Of a DNA stretch of 64,000 nucleotides, positions 6,565-15,334 are shown one piece after another (the first letter of the stretch is position 1; each line of letters begins with the position of its first letter). Source of the DNA: Streptomyces silvae (GTDB lineage: Bacteria; Actinomycetota; Actinomycetes; Streptomycetales; Streptomycetaceae); contig NZ_JAERUC010000081.1 of the NCBI RefSeq assembly GCF_016745505.1, positions 16,048 to 80,047 on the forward strand, read 5' to 3'. The notes under the pieces were generated by a model. That model made no database searches, had not been told where the DNA came from, and saw only the letters and a program-made list of their open reading frames with translations. The translations under genes and the position numbers were made by a program.

Positions 6565-9500
6565 CAGAGACGGCGAGCACGCACCGCACGGCTCTGGACT
6601 CCGTCCTCCGTGAGTCCACCCCGCAGGGGGCGGTCCACGAGCTGCTGGGTGAGCGGCGGTTGTGGTGGGAGTCCTGCAGTGAGGCCGCCCGTGCCGACCC
6701 CGCCTGGCTGGCCGAGGGACCCGCTGAGGCTCTGGCGGACTGGATCGACGCCAATGCCCCGGACCGCGAGCCCCTCGCCCTCACGCCCGCCCGGCACGCA
6801 TTCGTTCTGGCCCGTGCCCTGGCCTCGCCGACCGGCCATGACGAGGCGCTGGTCTCCGTACGCACCATGTGGGCCGGCTCCGGCCTGGTGTCGGTGAACG
6901 CCGCGCCCGGCCCCGTGCAACCGTCCGGCCGTGGCCTGGACGCCGTGCCGGAAGCAGCTGCCGCTCGCCTCGAGGCCGTACTGGAGCGCATCCCGCACCT
7001 GCCCGGGGAGACGGCCCCCGCGCCCGACAGCATGCTGGTGGCCACGGTCCTGCTGATGGCGGGCTGCCGGACGGGGCGACGGGTCCAGCTCCCGGTGGTG
7101 TTCGGCGGGACGGAGCGTTCCGGCGAGGAGGGTGCCACTGGCGTGCTGGAGCTCTGCGAGTTCCCCGCCGGGCCCCCGGGTCTCTACCCCGATCCGCGGT
7201 ACATGACCGGACTGCGAAGCTCGGACGGGCAGTTCGCGTCCGCGTTGGGGCGGGCGTGGGCGGTGGCCGGCCGCGGTCCGGGGGCGCGATGTGTGCTGTG
7301 GCGGCTGGTGTTCGCCGACCGGTCCCCCACCCGTATCGAAGGGCCTTCGCTGGGTGTCGCGTTCGCTTTGGGCCTGCGGGAACTTCTGCGTTATCCGCAG
7401 CGGCGTCGGCCCAGCGCCGCGTGGCTGCGCGGCGTGTTCCACGGGCTGCGTCCTCGTACGGCGGTGACCGGGGCTCTGGGCCACGGTGAGCGTCTGGACA
7501 GCGTCAGCGGCATGCAGGGCAAGCTGCTGGCGGCCCACCGTAAAGGGCTGCGCTTGGTGGCGCCCGCGGCGAACCGGCCCGACGTGGCACACGCGCCCGA
7601 GCCGGCGGACGTGTTGTTCGCCGAGACGCTCCGCCAGGCCGACCGTTACGCCCGCCGGTTCCGTACCGGCCGTCTGGTCACCGTGGTGGCGATGGTCCTG
7701 GCGGTGGTGGCGTCCGGGGTGGTGGTCCAGTACCGGGAGGCCACGGCACGGGAGCGCATGGCACAGGCGCACAGGCTGGCGGAGGTCTCGGCGGATCTGC
7801 TGTCCACGGATGTCACGCTGGCTGGGCTGTTCGCCGAGCAGGCGTACCGGCAGCATGCCGATCCGCAGACCCGGAAGGCGCTGTTCCGGGCAGTGACCGA
7901 GAGCCCGCATCTGGCCGGCTCGGTCCGGGCCGCCGGTACGGTCTCGGTGGTGGCGGCTTCGCAGAGCGGGGAGCGGGCGCTCACCGGGACCCGCAGCGGT
8001 GATGTGGAGGTGTGGGGCCTGAAGGGCGGCAGGTTCACCGGACATCACCAGAGCGTCGGCCGCCTGCCCGGCTCGGTGGAGACGGTGGCTTCCGATGCCG
8101 ACGGCCGCGTCGTGGCTGCCTCCGACGACCGTACGGTCAGTGTCTGGAACGCCGGGCAGCACGGTGCCGCACCCCGTCTGCCCGAGGGGCAGGCACCTGC
8201 GGCTGTCGCGGTCTCACCGTCGGGCCGTTTCATCGCGGTCGCCACCGAGTCGCCGAGGTTCGACGTCCCCGGCGCTCTCTCGGTGCTGGACCGGGACTCC
8301 GGCCGCACCGAACAGCTGAAGCTCGCTGACCTGTCCTTGGGTCCCAGCGCCCTCGCCTTCGACGGAGACGAGGAGTTGGTGGTCGCCGAGTTCGGATACG
8401 GCGGTTGGAACCGTGTCTCCGTGCCGCGGCTCAAGCCCACAGCCGGCAGCACCATCGGCTTCGGCGTACACAACTCGGCCTCCGCGCTCGCCCCTGACGG
8501 CGGCTATCTCACCTACAGCAACAAGGGCTCCCCGCTGCCGGTCTGGCCTTCCCAGGGCAAGCCGGAGGTCGACAAGCCGGAACGGGTCGCGGACACCGAG
8601 CCGGGACTGCCCTCGGCGCTCGCGGTCAGCCGGGGCGGTACGCATGTGGCGTTGGCGATCGGCTCCACGCTGCGGGTGAGCCGGACGCACAAGCCGGCCG
8701 GGAAGGGCTCCGGGCCGCTGACGCTGTCGGGTGCCGGATCGGTGCCGGCGAATGCGGTCACCTTTCTCGGCTCGGGCGGCGACCGGCTCTTGTCGGCTTC
8801 CTCGGATCTGCTGAGCCTGTGGGACCTGAGGCAGCACACCCGGATCGCCTGGGAGGACAAGATCGACGTCCCCGGCTGCGGTCTGAGCTGTGTGGCGCCG
8901 CAGGTGGTGGTGGCTCCGGACGGGCAGGACGCGGCGGTCGTCGACGGTTCGGGCAACAAGCTGGCGCTGGCGCGGCTCGGCCCGCCAGGAACCGAGCAGC
9001 GGGGCTACGAGGGCACGATGCGGATCCCCGGGTTCTCGACGCTGCTGTGGCGGCCGGACAGCAGGCGGCTGATCGTGCTGGCGCCGGACGGCAGCGCCCA
9101 GAGCCTCGAGCGGGGCAAGACGTGGAGGCCGGCCGGCTCCTGGCCGGCGGTACCGAATCCGCTGGGACTGTCCGATCCGCCGGCCGTGGCGCGGTACCTG
9201 CCCGACGGCCGGACGGTAGCCGAGGTGCACATGTCCGGTGCCGTCTGGTTCCGGGACGCGGCGTCGGGGAAGCCGCTACGGAAAGTGAAGGGGCCGCGGT
9301 CGATGTCGCCGACTGCCGACGGCTACCGGCAGCCGTCGTTCACCCAGGTGGCACTGGACGAACGAGGCGCGTACGCGGCGATTCTGGAACGGGAACCGGA
9401 TACCACTTCCTCCGGTGCGCCTCTCCTGCACGTGATCAGCACGGATTCCGGCCGTATCCGCACTACCCCGGCGGTCGATACCCGTGGCATCGCCTACAGC

Positions 9501-9983
9501 GGCGACCACCTGTTGATCCAGCAGGGCAACGGTGCCATCAAGGTGCTGTCCGCCTCCGGTGCCCGACAGCTGGACACGGCGGAGGGCGTGGACGACCCTG
9601 CGGTGGGACCGGTGACCGACGGCAGGCTGTTGGCAGGGACCACCGTCGAGGACCAGGCCGTCCGCCTGCTCGACCTCGCGTCGCAGACCGGCCTCGGCAC
9701 CCTCCCTCTGCCCGAGCACAACTTCGAGAACTCCACCGGGCTCGCCCTCACCCCGGACGGCACGGGGCTCGTCACCGCAACCGAGGCCGATTACTCCGAG
9801 ACCGACTCCCCCTCACCGGACGGCCCAACAACCGACGAACTCGGAACGCTCATCCAATGGAGGCTCGATCCGCGTGACTGGATCAGCGCGGTCTGCTCCA
9901 CTGCCGGCCGTGAACTACGGCCCCGCGACTGGGAGCAGCACATGGATTCGCCGGCGCCGTCGTCGCTGCGCTGTGGGAAGTAG
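6561..9983 (+). CDS. Lon-type peptidase-like domain / TM helix / beta-propeller protein
   Basis: 1140 residues. Residues about 165-345 resemble the Lon (S16) proteolytic domain: GPSLGVA carries the Ser (S263), as in Lon DGPSAG, and SGMQGKLLAAHRKG carries the Lys (K321), as in Lon GGLKEKLLAAHR. About 15 extra residues lie between them. One membrane helix follows (about 372-391), then a helical linker with AEVSADLLSTDVTLAGLFAEQAYR. That linker type precedes WD40 propellers in nSTAND conflict proteins. Residues about 430-1110 form degenerate propeller blades (ALTGTRSGDVEVWGL, VVAASDDRTVSVWN). No ATPase module is present. The GTG start overlaps the previous stop. Peptidase activity is inferred from the dyad only. 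Confidence 0.75.
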   Translation: MTETASTHRTALDSVLRESTPQGAVHELLGERRLWWESCSEAARADPAWLAEGPAEALADWIDANAPDREPLALTPARHAFVLARALASPTGHDEALVSVRTMWAGSGLVSVNAAPGPVQPSGRGLDAVPEAAAARLEAVLERIPHLPGETAPAPDSMLVATVLLMAGCRTGRRVQLPVVFGGTERSGEEGATGVLELCEFPAGPPGLYPDPRYMTGLRSSDGQFASALGRAWAVAGRGPGARCVLWRLVFADRSPTRIEGPSLGVAFALGLRELLRYPQRRRPSAAWLRGVFHGLRPRTAVTGALGHGERLDSVSGMQGKLLAAHRKGLRLVAPAANRPDVAHAPEPADVLFAETLRQADRYARRFRTGRLVTVVAMVLAVVASGVVVQYREATARERMAQAHRLAEVSADLLSTDVTLAGLFAEQAYRQHADPQTRKALFRAVTESPHLAGSVRAAGTVSVVAASQSGERALTGTRSGDVEVWGLKGGRFTGHHQSVGRLPGSVETVASDADGRVVAASDDRTVSVWNAGQHGAAPRLPEGQAPAAVAVSPSGRFIAVATESPRFDVPGALSVLDRDSGRTEQLKLADLSLGPSALAFDGDEELVVAEFGYGGWNRVSVPRLKPTAGSTIGFGVHNSASALAPDGGYLTYSNKGSPLPVWPSQGKPEVDKPERVADTEPGLPSALAVSRGGTHVALAIGSTLRVSRTHKPAGKGSGPLTLSGAGSVPANAVTFLGSGGDRLLSASSDLLSLWDLRQHTRIAWEDKIDVPGCGLSCVAPQVVVAPDGQDAAVVDGSGNKLALARLGPPGTEQRGYEGTMRIPGFSTLLWRPDSRRLIVLAPDGSAQSLERGKTWRPAGSWPAVPNPLGLSDPPAVARYLPDGRTVAEVHMSGAVWFRDAASGKPLRKVKGPRSMSPTADGYRQPSFTQVALDERGAYAAILEREPDTTSSGAPLLHVISTDSGRIRTTPAVDTRGIAYSGDHLLIQQGNGAIKVLSASGARQLDTAEGVDDPAVGPVTDGRLLAGTTVEDQAVRLLDLASQTGLGTLPLPEHNFENSTGLALTPDGTGLVTATEADYSETDSPSPDGPTTDELGTLIQWRLDPRDWISAVCSTAGRELRPRDWEQHMDSPAPSSLRCGK

Positions 9984-11004
9984 GGCGGCTGCCGCTGTGC
10001 TGGCGGCGGTGCTCGTGGTGACCGGTTGCTCCTCCGGCTCGGGCAGCCGTACGGACGCTCGCTCCAGCCCCTCTGCCTCCTCCGCGCCTGCGGTGATCCC
10101 TCTGCCGCCCAAGGCGCGGCCTGCGGGCATGGTGCAGAGCCGGGACGGGACGCTCTGGGTCGCCGAGCCCTCGCTGGCGGCGATTGCTCAGATCGCGCTG
10201 TCCGGGAAGGTCACCCAGCATCCGCTGCCGCGAGGAAACGGCTTTCCGCCCAGCCCCTCGGATCTGGTCCCCTCTCCTGACTGTGGGATCTGGTACGCCG
10301 CCGGTGACCAGCTGGGCCACCTCAGCCGGTCGGGGAAGTTCACCTGGTGGGGAGACGGGGCCGATGTGGGTAACGGTCCTGGGGCAGGACCTGATGTGCC
10401 CGGCTTTCCTGACGCGCTCGCCCTCGGGCCGGACGACACGGTCTGGTACGAGCACTCCGCCGCGGGCGACAAGGTCTTCAGCCGTGTCGACCTGGAGCAG
10501 GGGCCGACGCGGATCGTCCGGCTGGACACCCAGTTCAGCGTCGTCGCCATGACCGAGGGGCCGGACGGCGCGGTGTGGTTCACCCAGCGCGACGAGTACG
10601 ACGCGAAGCAGCGCGAAGGCATCGGCCGCCTCACCCCCGACGGAACGTACCGCAAGTGGCCGCTGCCTGCGGATGCGTCCCCCGGTGACCTCGTCACCGG
10701 CCCGGACCGGGCCCTGTGGTTCACCGACTACGGCAGCATCAGCCGATTCGGCACGGACGGCGATCTCACCCGCTATCCGGTCCGCAATGCCACCTACCTG
10801 AGCCACCTCGCGGTAGGTACGGACAAGTGCCTCTGGTTCACCGCCGACCACCGCATCGGCCGCCTCACCCCCCAGGGCAACATGACCCTGTGGGCGGTCC
10901 CGGGCGCCCAGGACCTGGGTGCTCTGGTGGCTGTGGAGGACGGCTCGTTCTGGCTGGCAGACCGTAAGGCCGACGTGCTCCGCCGCTTCACACCGCCGCA
11001 GTGA
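9973..11004 (+). CDS. Vgb-like beta-propeller lipoprotein
   Basis: 343 residues from the GTG that lies 11 bases inside the end of the Lon-like gene. This start gives a lipoprotein signal: hydrophobic AAAAVLAAVLVV, then the lipobox VTGC at about residue 19. The mature part has repeated blades with GPDGAVWFT, GPDRALWFTDYG, GTDKCLWFTADHRIGRLT and DGSFWLADR, the pattern of virginiamycin B lyase and related six/seven-bladed propellers. Streptogramin lyase activity is not claimed, because the catalytic residues could not be placed. It would sit outside the membrane, opposite or beside the propeller of its neighbour. Confidence 0.8.
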   Translation: MGSRAAAAVLAAVLVVTGCSSGSGSRTDARSSPSASSAPAVIPLPPKARPAGMVQSRDGTLWVAEPSLAAIAQIALSGKVTQHPLPRGNGFPPSPSDLVPSPDCGIWYAAGDQLGHLSRSGKFTWWGDGADVGNGPGAGPDVPGFPDALALGPDDTVWYEHSAAGDKVFSRVDLEQGPTRIVRLDTQFSVVAMTEGPDGAVWFTQRDEYDAKQREGIGRLTPDGTYRKWPLPADASPGDLVTGPDRALWFTDYGSISRFGTDGDLTRYPVRNATYLSHLAVGTDKCLWFTADHRIGRLTPQGNMTLWAVPGAQDLGALVAVEDGSFWLADRKADVLRRFTPPQ

Positions 11005-11162
11005 ACAGACGGGAGCGGGGGGTGAAGGTCCGGACCGGTCGCCTGCGGATCGGCGTGCTGTTGGGGGCCAACGATCCTGCTTGTCGCCGCCACAGCCGCT
11101 CGACTCGGCCCGAGCGGGCGCTACTTCGCCCGGCTGCGCGTCGGCGGGACAAGGTGCGATGA
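11001..11162 (+). pseudogene. Short coupled ORF, probably a frameshifted membrane protein
   Basis: The GTG overlaps the stop of the propeller lipoprotein (GTGA, 11001-11004), as at the earlier junctions. The frame begins RTGRLRIGVLLGA, then becomes Arg-rich and stops at 11162. From 11071 the adjacent frame instead reads TILLVAATAARLG and GRYFARLRVGG, which would complete a membrane helix. A single-base shift near 11070 therefore probably broke a small membrane gene. That second frame runs without a stop into the S1-domain gene. Confidence 0.4.
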
Positions 11163-11169
11163 TCCGTTC

Positions 11170-11619
11170 GTGGTGACAGATGCCGAGTGGACGCGGATTC
11201 GGAGTGACCTGCGCTTCGGGCAGGTCTTCAAGGGCACCGTGGTGAAGGTTCCCAGGCCCGGTGCGATCGGCATCTTCGTGGACATCGGCCTGGACGTCGG
11301 AGGATTTGTCGACGTTCTGCTCCTGCCGAGCGAGGGCGAGGACTGGCCGGCGGAGGGCACGGTTGTCGATTTCGAGATCTGGTGGGCGGACAGCCGCCGG
11401 CAGATCCGGCTGAAGCCGTCCGACTCCCGGTATCTGCGGAGCGACTTCACAGACTTCGTCACACGCTTCCGTCCCGGTTGGCCTGCCGATGTCGGCCGGC
11501 CCGTTCGCGACCCGGGGCCTGTCTCCCCCGACGGGTCGCGGGCCCTGCTCCGCCCCCATGGATCGCCGGCCGGCTTCCCTGAGGCCGAGGACGTGGCCGG
11601 CGCTCCCAGCGGAACCTAG
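11170..11619 (+). CDS. S1 RNA-binding domain protein
   Basis: 149 residues. Residues about 15-80 form an S1-like OB fold: FGQVFKGTVVKVPRPGAIGIFVDIG, followed by GFVDVLLLPSE and a final strand RQIRLKPSD. The rest is Pro/Gly-rich and probably disordered. Two consecutive GTG codons (11170, 11173) are possible starts. The 3' end overlaps the end of the convergent MerR gene by four bases. Similar short S1 proteins are common in Streptomyces; the target is unknown. Confidence 0.75.
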   Translation: MVTDAEWTRIRSDLRFGQVFKGTVVKVPRPGAIGIFVDIGLDVGGFVDVLLLPSEGEDWPAEGTVVDFEIWWADSRRQIRLKPSDSRYLRSDFTDFVTRFRPGWPADVGRPVRDPGPVSPDGSRALLRPHGSPAGFPEAEDVAGAPSGT

Positions 11620-12059
11620 CCGGCCGCCGCTTCAGGGCGGGGCTGGGTGCCGGCAAGGCGGTAGGAGTCGGTGCGGGTCTCTGCGTTCGCGTCACGTGGG
11701 CAGGGGGCGCCGGTGTGCAGGTTGGACGAGGCACCGTCGATCACGGAGTCGAGCCGGTCCCGGGTATGCGTGAGATCCGCGATGCGCCGGTCGAGCTGGT
11801 TGCGCTCCACGGCCAGGCGCTGGAGGAGCTCAGGGGTGGCCCTGCCCTCGATGACGCAGGGCGTCAGCTCGGCGATGGCTTTGCTGCTCAGGCCGGCGGC
11901 GTACAGCTGGCGGATGAGGTGGATGCGCTCGACGGCGGTCTCCGCGTAGTGGCGCTGGCCGCTGCCGCTGCGCTCGGCGGTGAGCAGGTTCTGTTCCTCG
12001 TAGTACCGCAGGGCCCGGGTGGTGACGCCCGTGCGGCGGGCGAGTTCCCCGATCCGCAT
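11616..12059 (-). CDS. MerR family transcriptional regulator (second)
   Basis: From MRIGEL the protein has 147 residues. The winged HTH reads MRIGELARRTGVTTRALRYY, with a wing and then a coiled helix (about 80-110). The Arg/Pro-rich C-terminal tail is longer than in the MerR protein at 3474 and contains one Cys. An upstream in-frame ATG at 12086 is less likely. The two MerR proteins are close paralogues (ELTPCVIEG versus ELLPCVSTG). The same 14-bp motif lies 44 bases before this start. Confidence 0.88.
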   Translation of the reverse strand: MRIGELARRTGVTTRALRYYEEQNLLTAERSGSGQRHYAETAVERIHLIRQLYAAGLSSKAIAELTPCVIEGRATPELLQRLAVERNQLDRRIADLTHTRDRLDSVIDGASSNLHTGAPCPRDANAETRTDSYRLAGTQPRPEAAAG

Positions 12060-12102
12060 TCCCGATCCCTTCCGCGTGTTCTGCATCGGACGTACTTGCC
12101 CT

Positions 12103-12116
12103 TCACGTCGACGTCA
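12103..12116 (-). promoter_or_regulatory. Candidate MerR operator copy C (TCACGTCGACGTCA)
   Basis: The third copy of the TCACGTYRACGTCA motif, upstream of the second MerR gene. On the minus strand it overlaps a -35-like TTGACG, with TACGTC 17 bases on. The nearly palindromic form suits a dimeric MerR protein. Confidence 0.55.
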
Positions 12117-12204
12117 AGTTTTACGGTAGCTCATGTGCCCAAGGGCGGGCGAATGAGCCAGTTGATCCCATATCGGGATGAGTCGAACGACGAACGGAGT
12201 CTCC

Positions 12205-12273
12205 ATGAGCCGGGGCACTGCCCCGGCGCGCGGGGTGACCGGCGTCGAGGAGCACGCCCCGCACGACAAGTAG
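12205..12273 (+). CDS. Possible 22-residue leader or relic ORF
   Basis: An ATG preceded by ACGGAG (about 7 bases) opens a 22-codon frame ending DK-stop. It lies between the second MerR gene and the hydrolase. It could be a leader peptide or the relic of a longer gene. Only the ribosome-site-like sequence supports it. Confidence 0.2.
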   Translation: MSRGTAPARGVTGVEEHAPHDK

Positions 12274-12358
12274 GGCCGGGACGCGCTCGACCACTTCGAT
12301 GCGGACCGGGTCCCTCCGCCTCCCCCGACCCGTTACTCCCCGAAAGGCAGACACAGGC

Positions 12359-13297
12359 ATGACCATGCACCACACCACCGGCCTCACCGGCCCCGCTCCC
12401 CGCGCGACCGTATCCGTCAAGCCGCTCGTGCTGAGCGCTCCGCAGCGCGGCGAGGACCAGCACGTCCGCATCACCGCCCCCACCACCGGCACGAGCCTGC
12501 CCGTCGTGCTCTTCGCCCATGGCTTCGGCTCGGACCTGGACGGCTACGCCCCGCTGGTCGATCACTGGGCGTCCGGCGGCTTTGTCGTCATCCAGACCAC
12601 GCACCTGGACTCCAAGCGGCTCGGCCTGCCGGCCGATGATCCTCGCCGGCCCGAGATGTGGCGCTACCGCGTGCAGGACATGCGGCGGATCCTCGACGAG
12701 CTCACCACCTTGGAGGCGAGTGTGCCGGGCCTGGAAGGCCGCATCGACCACAGCCGCGTCGTCGCGGCCGGGCACTCCTTCGGCGGGCAGACCGCCGGCA
12801 TCCTGGTGGGCCTGCGCGTCACGGACCCGCGGACCGGCGCCGCCGAGGACCTGTCCGATTCCCGGGTGATGGCCAGCATCCAGCTGGCCACCGCAGGCAA
12901 GGGCGGCGACGAACTGACCCCCTTCGCCCACGACAACCTTCCCTGGCTGCGCGATCAGGACTTCTCGCACATCACCGCCCCCGGGCTCGTCGTCGCCGGA
13001 GACAAGGACGACCTCCCGCTCTCCACCAGGGGCCCGGCCTGGACGGCCGACCCCTACACCCTCAGCCGCGGCAACAAGAGCCTCCTGACCGTCCGCGGCG
13101 GCGAGCACTTCCTCGGCGGCATCTCCGGCCACCAGGTAACGGAGACCACCGACGAGAACCCCGACCGTGTCGCTCTCGTCCAGCAGGTGACCCTCGCGTA
13201 CCTGCGCCACGTCACCGGAACCGACCTCACCGACTGGAAGAACGCCCAAGCGGTCCTCACGGACGGCCACCCGCTGGGACGCCTCGAATCCAAGTGA
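12359..13297 (+). CDS. Alpha/beta hydrolase, chlorophyllase / PAF-acetylhydrolase type
   Basis: 312 residues. The nucleophile elbow is AAGHSFGG (Ser about 139), preceded by the oxyanion strand VVLFAHGFGSD. The acid lies probably in VVAGDKDDLPL, and the catalytic His in GGEHFLGGISGH. There is no signal peptide. AAAGG lies about 12 bases before the chosen ATG; an upstream frame extension has no ribosome site. The gene stands next to the second MerR gene on the opposite strand and may be its target. The substrate is unknown; these enzymes cleave esters. Confidence 0.85.
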   Translation: MTMHHTTGLTGPAPRATVSVKPLVLSAPQRGEDQHVRITAPTTGTSLPVVLFAHGFGSDLDGYAPLVDHWASGGFVVIQTTHLDSKRLGLPADDPRRPEMWRYRVQDMRRILDELTTLEASVPGLEGRIDHSRVVAAGHSFGGQTAGILVGLRVTDPRTGAAEDLSDSRVMASIQLATAGKGGDELTPFAHDNLPWLRDQDFSHITAPGLVVAGDKDDLPLSTRGPAWTADPYTLSRGNKSLLTVRGGEHFLGGISGHQVTETTDENPDRVALVQQVTLAYLRHVTGTDLTDWKNAQAVLTDGHPLGRLESK

Positions 13298-13421
13298 CCC
13301 CGGCGCCCGCAGCCACGTGTCCTTCTTGCTGCCCGTGGGCACCGTGCCTGCCACCGCGTGGGCGGGACCGGTCCCCTCCGTCCGGCTGCCACCACGTCGC
13401 TGCTGTAGAGGATGCAGAGAT

Positions 13422-13452
13422 GGGCCGCGCGGGGCCCGAACCCGCGCGGCCC
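13422..13452. terminator. Bidirectional hairpin between hydrolase and SDR genes
   Basis: GGGCCGCGCGGG pairs perfectly with CCCGCGCGGCCC across a 7-nt loop. It lies between two convergent genes and lacks U-runs. Confidence 0.65.
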
Positions 13453-13498
13453 TCCAGGGGGGAGCAACCGCGACCTCATCGTGAGGGCGGAGTGGCCG

Positions 13499-14248
13499 TC
13501 ACCGCTGTGCGGTGGGACGGACCACGATCTCGTTCACGTCGACCTTGTCCGGCTGGGCGATGGCGTAGGTGATGGCGTCCGCGATCGCTGCGGGGTCCAG
13601 CGCCATGGCGTCACGGCTGGCGAGCAGTGCGGCCCGGGCCTCGGGGTCGGCGACGGAGTTGACGAAGTCGGTGTGCACGAATCCCGGGGAGACGACCGTG
13701 ACGCGCAGGTCTCCGACCTCCTGCCGCAGTCCTTCGCAGACCGCGCGCACGGCTGTCTTCGTAGCGGAGTACACCGCCTGGCCGGGAACCGTGCGGTACG
13801 CCGCGGTCGACGACACCGTGACCAGGTGCCCGGCCTCCTGCCGACGGAAGACAGGAAGCGCGGCAGCGACGCCATACAGGACGCCGCGCAGGTTGACGTC
13901 GATCATGTCGTCCCACTCCTCGACCCGCAGCTCCTCCAGCAAGGAGACCGGCCCGATCCCGGCGTTGTTGACCAGGACGTCAAGGCGTCCGAATTCGCCG
14001 ACCGCCGTGTCGACGAGCCGGACCAGGTCTTCGCGTCGGCGTACATCGGTCGGTACGCCGACGGCTCGGCCACCGTTCTGCCGTATCGCTGCTGCCAGTT
14101 GCTCCAGGCTCTCGCTGCGCCGGGCGCCCAGGACGACCGTCGCACCGCGGTCCGCGAGGGCGAGCGCGGTCGCCCTGCCTATGCCGCTGCTGGCGCCGGT
14201 GATGGCGATCACCTTGCCGCGGGCCTGTGTCTTGTCGGTGTCTGTCAT
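13499..14248 (-). CDS. Short-chain dehydrogenase/reductase (SDR)
   Basis: 249 residues from MTDTDK, chosen because AGGGAG lies 9-10 bases upstream; two earlier ATGs are in frame. It is a classical SDR: cofactor motif TGASSGIG, structural NNAG, and the catalytic triad Ser in TVSSTAAY, Tyr and Lys in YSATK. RRSE after the second strand suggests NADP preference. The C-terminal PTAQR follows the usual last strand. It is probably co-transcribed with the SDR at 14343, which lies 94 bases upstream in the same direction. Confidence 0.9.
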   Translation of the reverse strand: MTDTDKTQARGKVIAITGASSGIGRATALALADRGATVVLGARRSESLEQLAAAIRQNGGRAVGVPTDVRRREDLVRLVDTAVGEFGRLDVLVNNAGIGPVSLLEELRVEEWDDMIDVNLRGVLYGVAAALPVFRRQEAGHLVTVSSTAAYRTVPGQAVYSATKTAVRAVCEGLRQEVGDLRVTVVSPGFVHTDFVNSVADPEARAALLASRDAMALDPAAIADAITYAIAQPDKVDVNEIVVRPTAQR

Positions 14249-14342
14249 CTTCTCCATCTCCCTCATCGTTCCGGTATTCCTCGGTCCCCCGTCTCCGGGC
14301 CGCGGCCGTTCCTGCGGAGGTTGGGGCCTCCGCGCGGACGCG

Positions 14343-15089
14343 TCACACCTGGGCCATGCCGCCGTCGACGAACAGTTCGACGCCGTGTACGAAGCCGGCG
14401 TCGTCGCTCGCGAGGAACGCGGCGACCGTGGCGATCTCCCGTGGGGCGGAGATACGGCCGATCGGACTGCCGGCGCCCATGGCTTCCAGCTGCGCTGCGA
14501 CGCCGTCGGCCCCGAATGCTTGGGCCAGGGCCTCCCGCAGGGACTCGGTGTCGACCGCGCCGGGGCTGAGTACGTTCATCCGGATCCCGGACCCCTTGGT
14601 GTCCTGGATCCAGGAGCGCAGGAAGTTCCGGATGGCGGCCTTCGCTCCGCCGTACAGGCCCATTCCGTAGGGCGGGTGGATCGATGCGGTCGACCCGATG
14701 ATCGTGATGCTGCTGCCGGAGCGCATCAGGGGCAGTGCCTTCTGCACGGTGTACAGGACGCCCCTGACGTTCACCGAGAAGGTCCGCTCGAACTCCTCGT
14801 CCGTGATGGCTCCCAGAACGGAGTGGTGGCCGGAGGCCGCGTTGGCGAATACGGCGTCGAGGTGGCCGTGGTGCTCGGCCACGTGGCTGTACAGCGCGTC
14901 CATGTCCGCGGCACTGGCCACGTCGGCGCGGACGCCCGAGGCCCGCGGGCCGAGCTTGGCGGTAGCGGCGTCGACACGCTCCTGATCACGCCCCGTGATG
15001 ACCACCTGCTGGCCGCGGGAGATCAGCTCCTCGGCGATGGCGTAGCCGATGCCGGACGTGGCACCGGTGATGAGTGCGATCTTGCTCAT
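14343..15089 (-). CDS. Short-chain dehydrogenase/reductase (SDR)
   Basis: 248 residues from MSKIAL, with AAGGAAAG just upstream. Cofactor motif TGATSGIG. The position of the structural NNAG is taken by FANAASG, as in SDRs of the NADP-dependent glucose-dehydrogenase-like type. The active site is IGSTAS and YGGAK, so Tyr and Lys are kept. The end, VDGGMAQV, is typical of oxidoreductases that use secondary alcohols. It diverges from the MmyB-type regulator at 15335, a common pair in Streptomyces in which the regulator controls the SDR. Confidence 0.9.
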   Translation of the reverse strand: MSKIALITGATSGIGYAIAEELISRGQQVVITGRDQERVDAATAKLGPRASGVRADVASAADMDALYSHVAEHHGHLDAVFANAASGHHSVLGAITDEEFERTFSVNVRGVLYTVQKALPLMRSGSSITIIGSTASIHPPYGMGLYGGAKAAIRNFLRSWIQDTKGSGIRMNVLSPGAVDTESLREALAQAFGADGVAAQLEAMGAGSPIGRISAPREIATVAAFLASDDAGFVHGVELFVDGGMAQV

Positions 15090-15334
15090 GGTCTTTCCTT
15101 GTCTGTTGCCGGCCGTGGGTGACCGAAGTGAGGCTCTGGCAGAGCCAGGCCGATTCGTGAGCGGCAGGAGCGGCAACTCGATCTCTCGGCGCTCACACGC
15201 TCCTGAGGATCTGCTGCCGAGGTGCCGTCGGCGCCCGGATGAGTGGTGGAGCCCCGGGCCTGGTCTTCAGTCTGCGGTAGATTTAGCCTGGTATACAGAG
15301 CCCGTTTATTCTAGAACTGAGGGTGGTACCCACC

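Noticed and set aside
9973..11004. Streptogramin (virginiamycin B) lyase
   Set aside because: Only the propeller pattern matches; catalytic residues could not be placed, and the protein is a lipoprotein within an operon unrelated to resistance.
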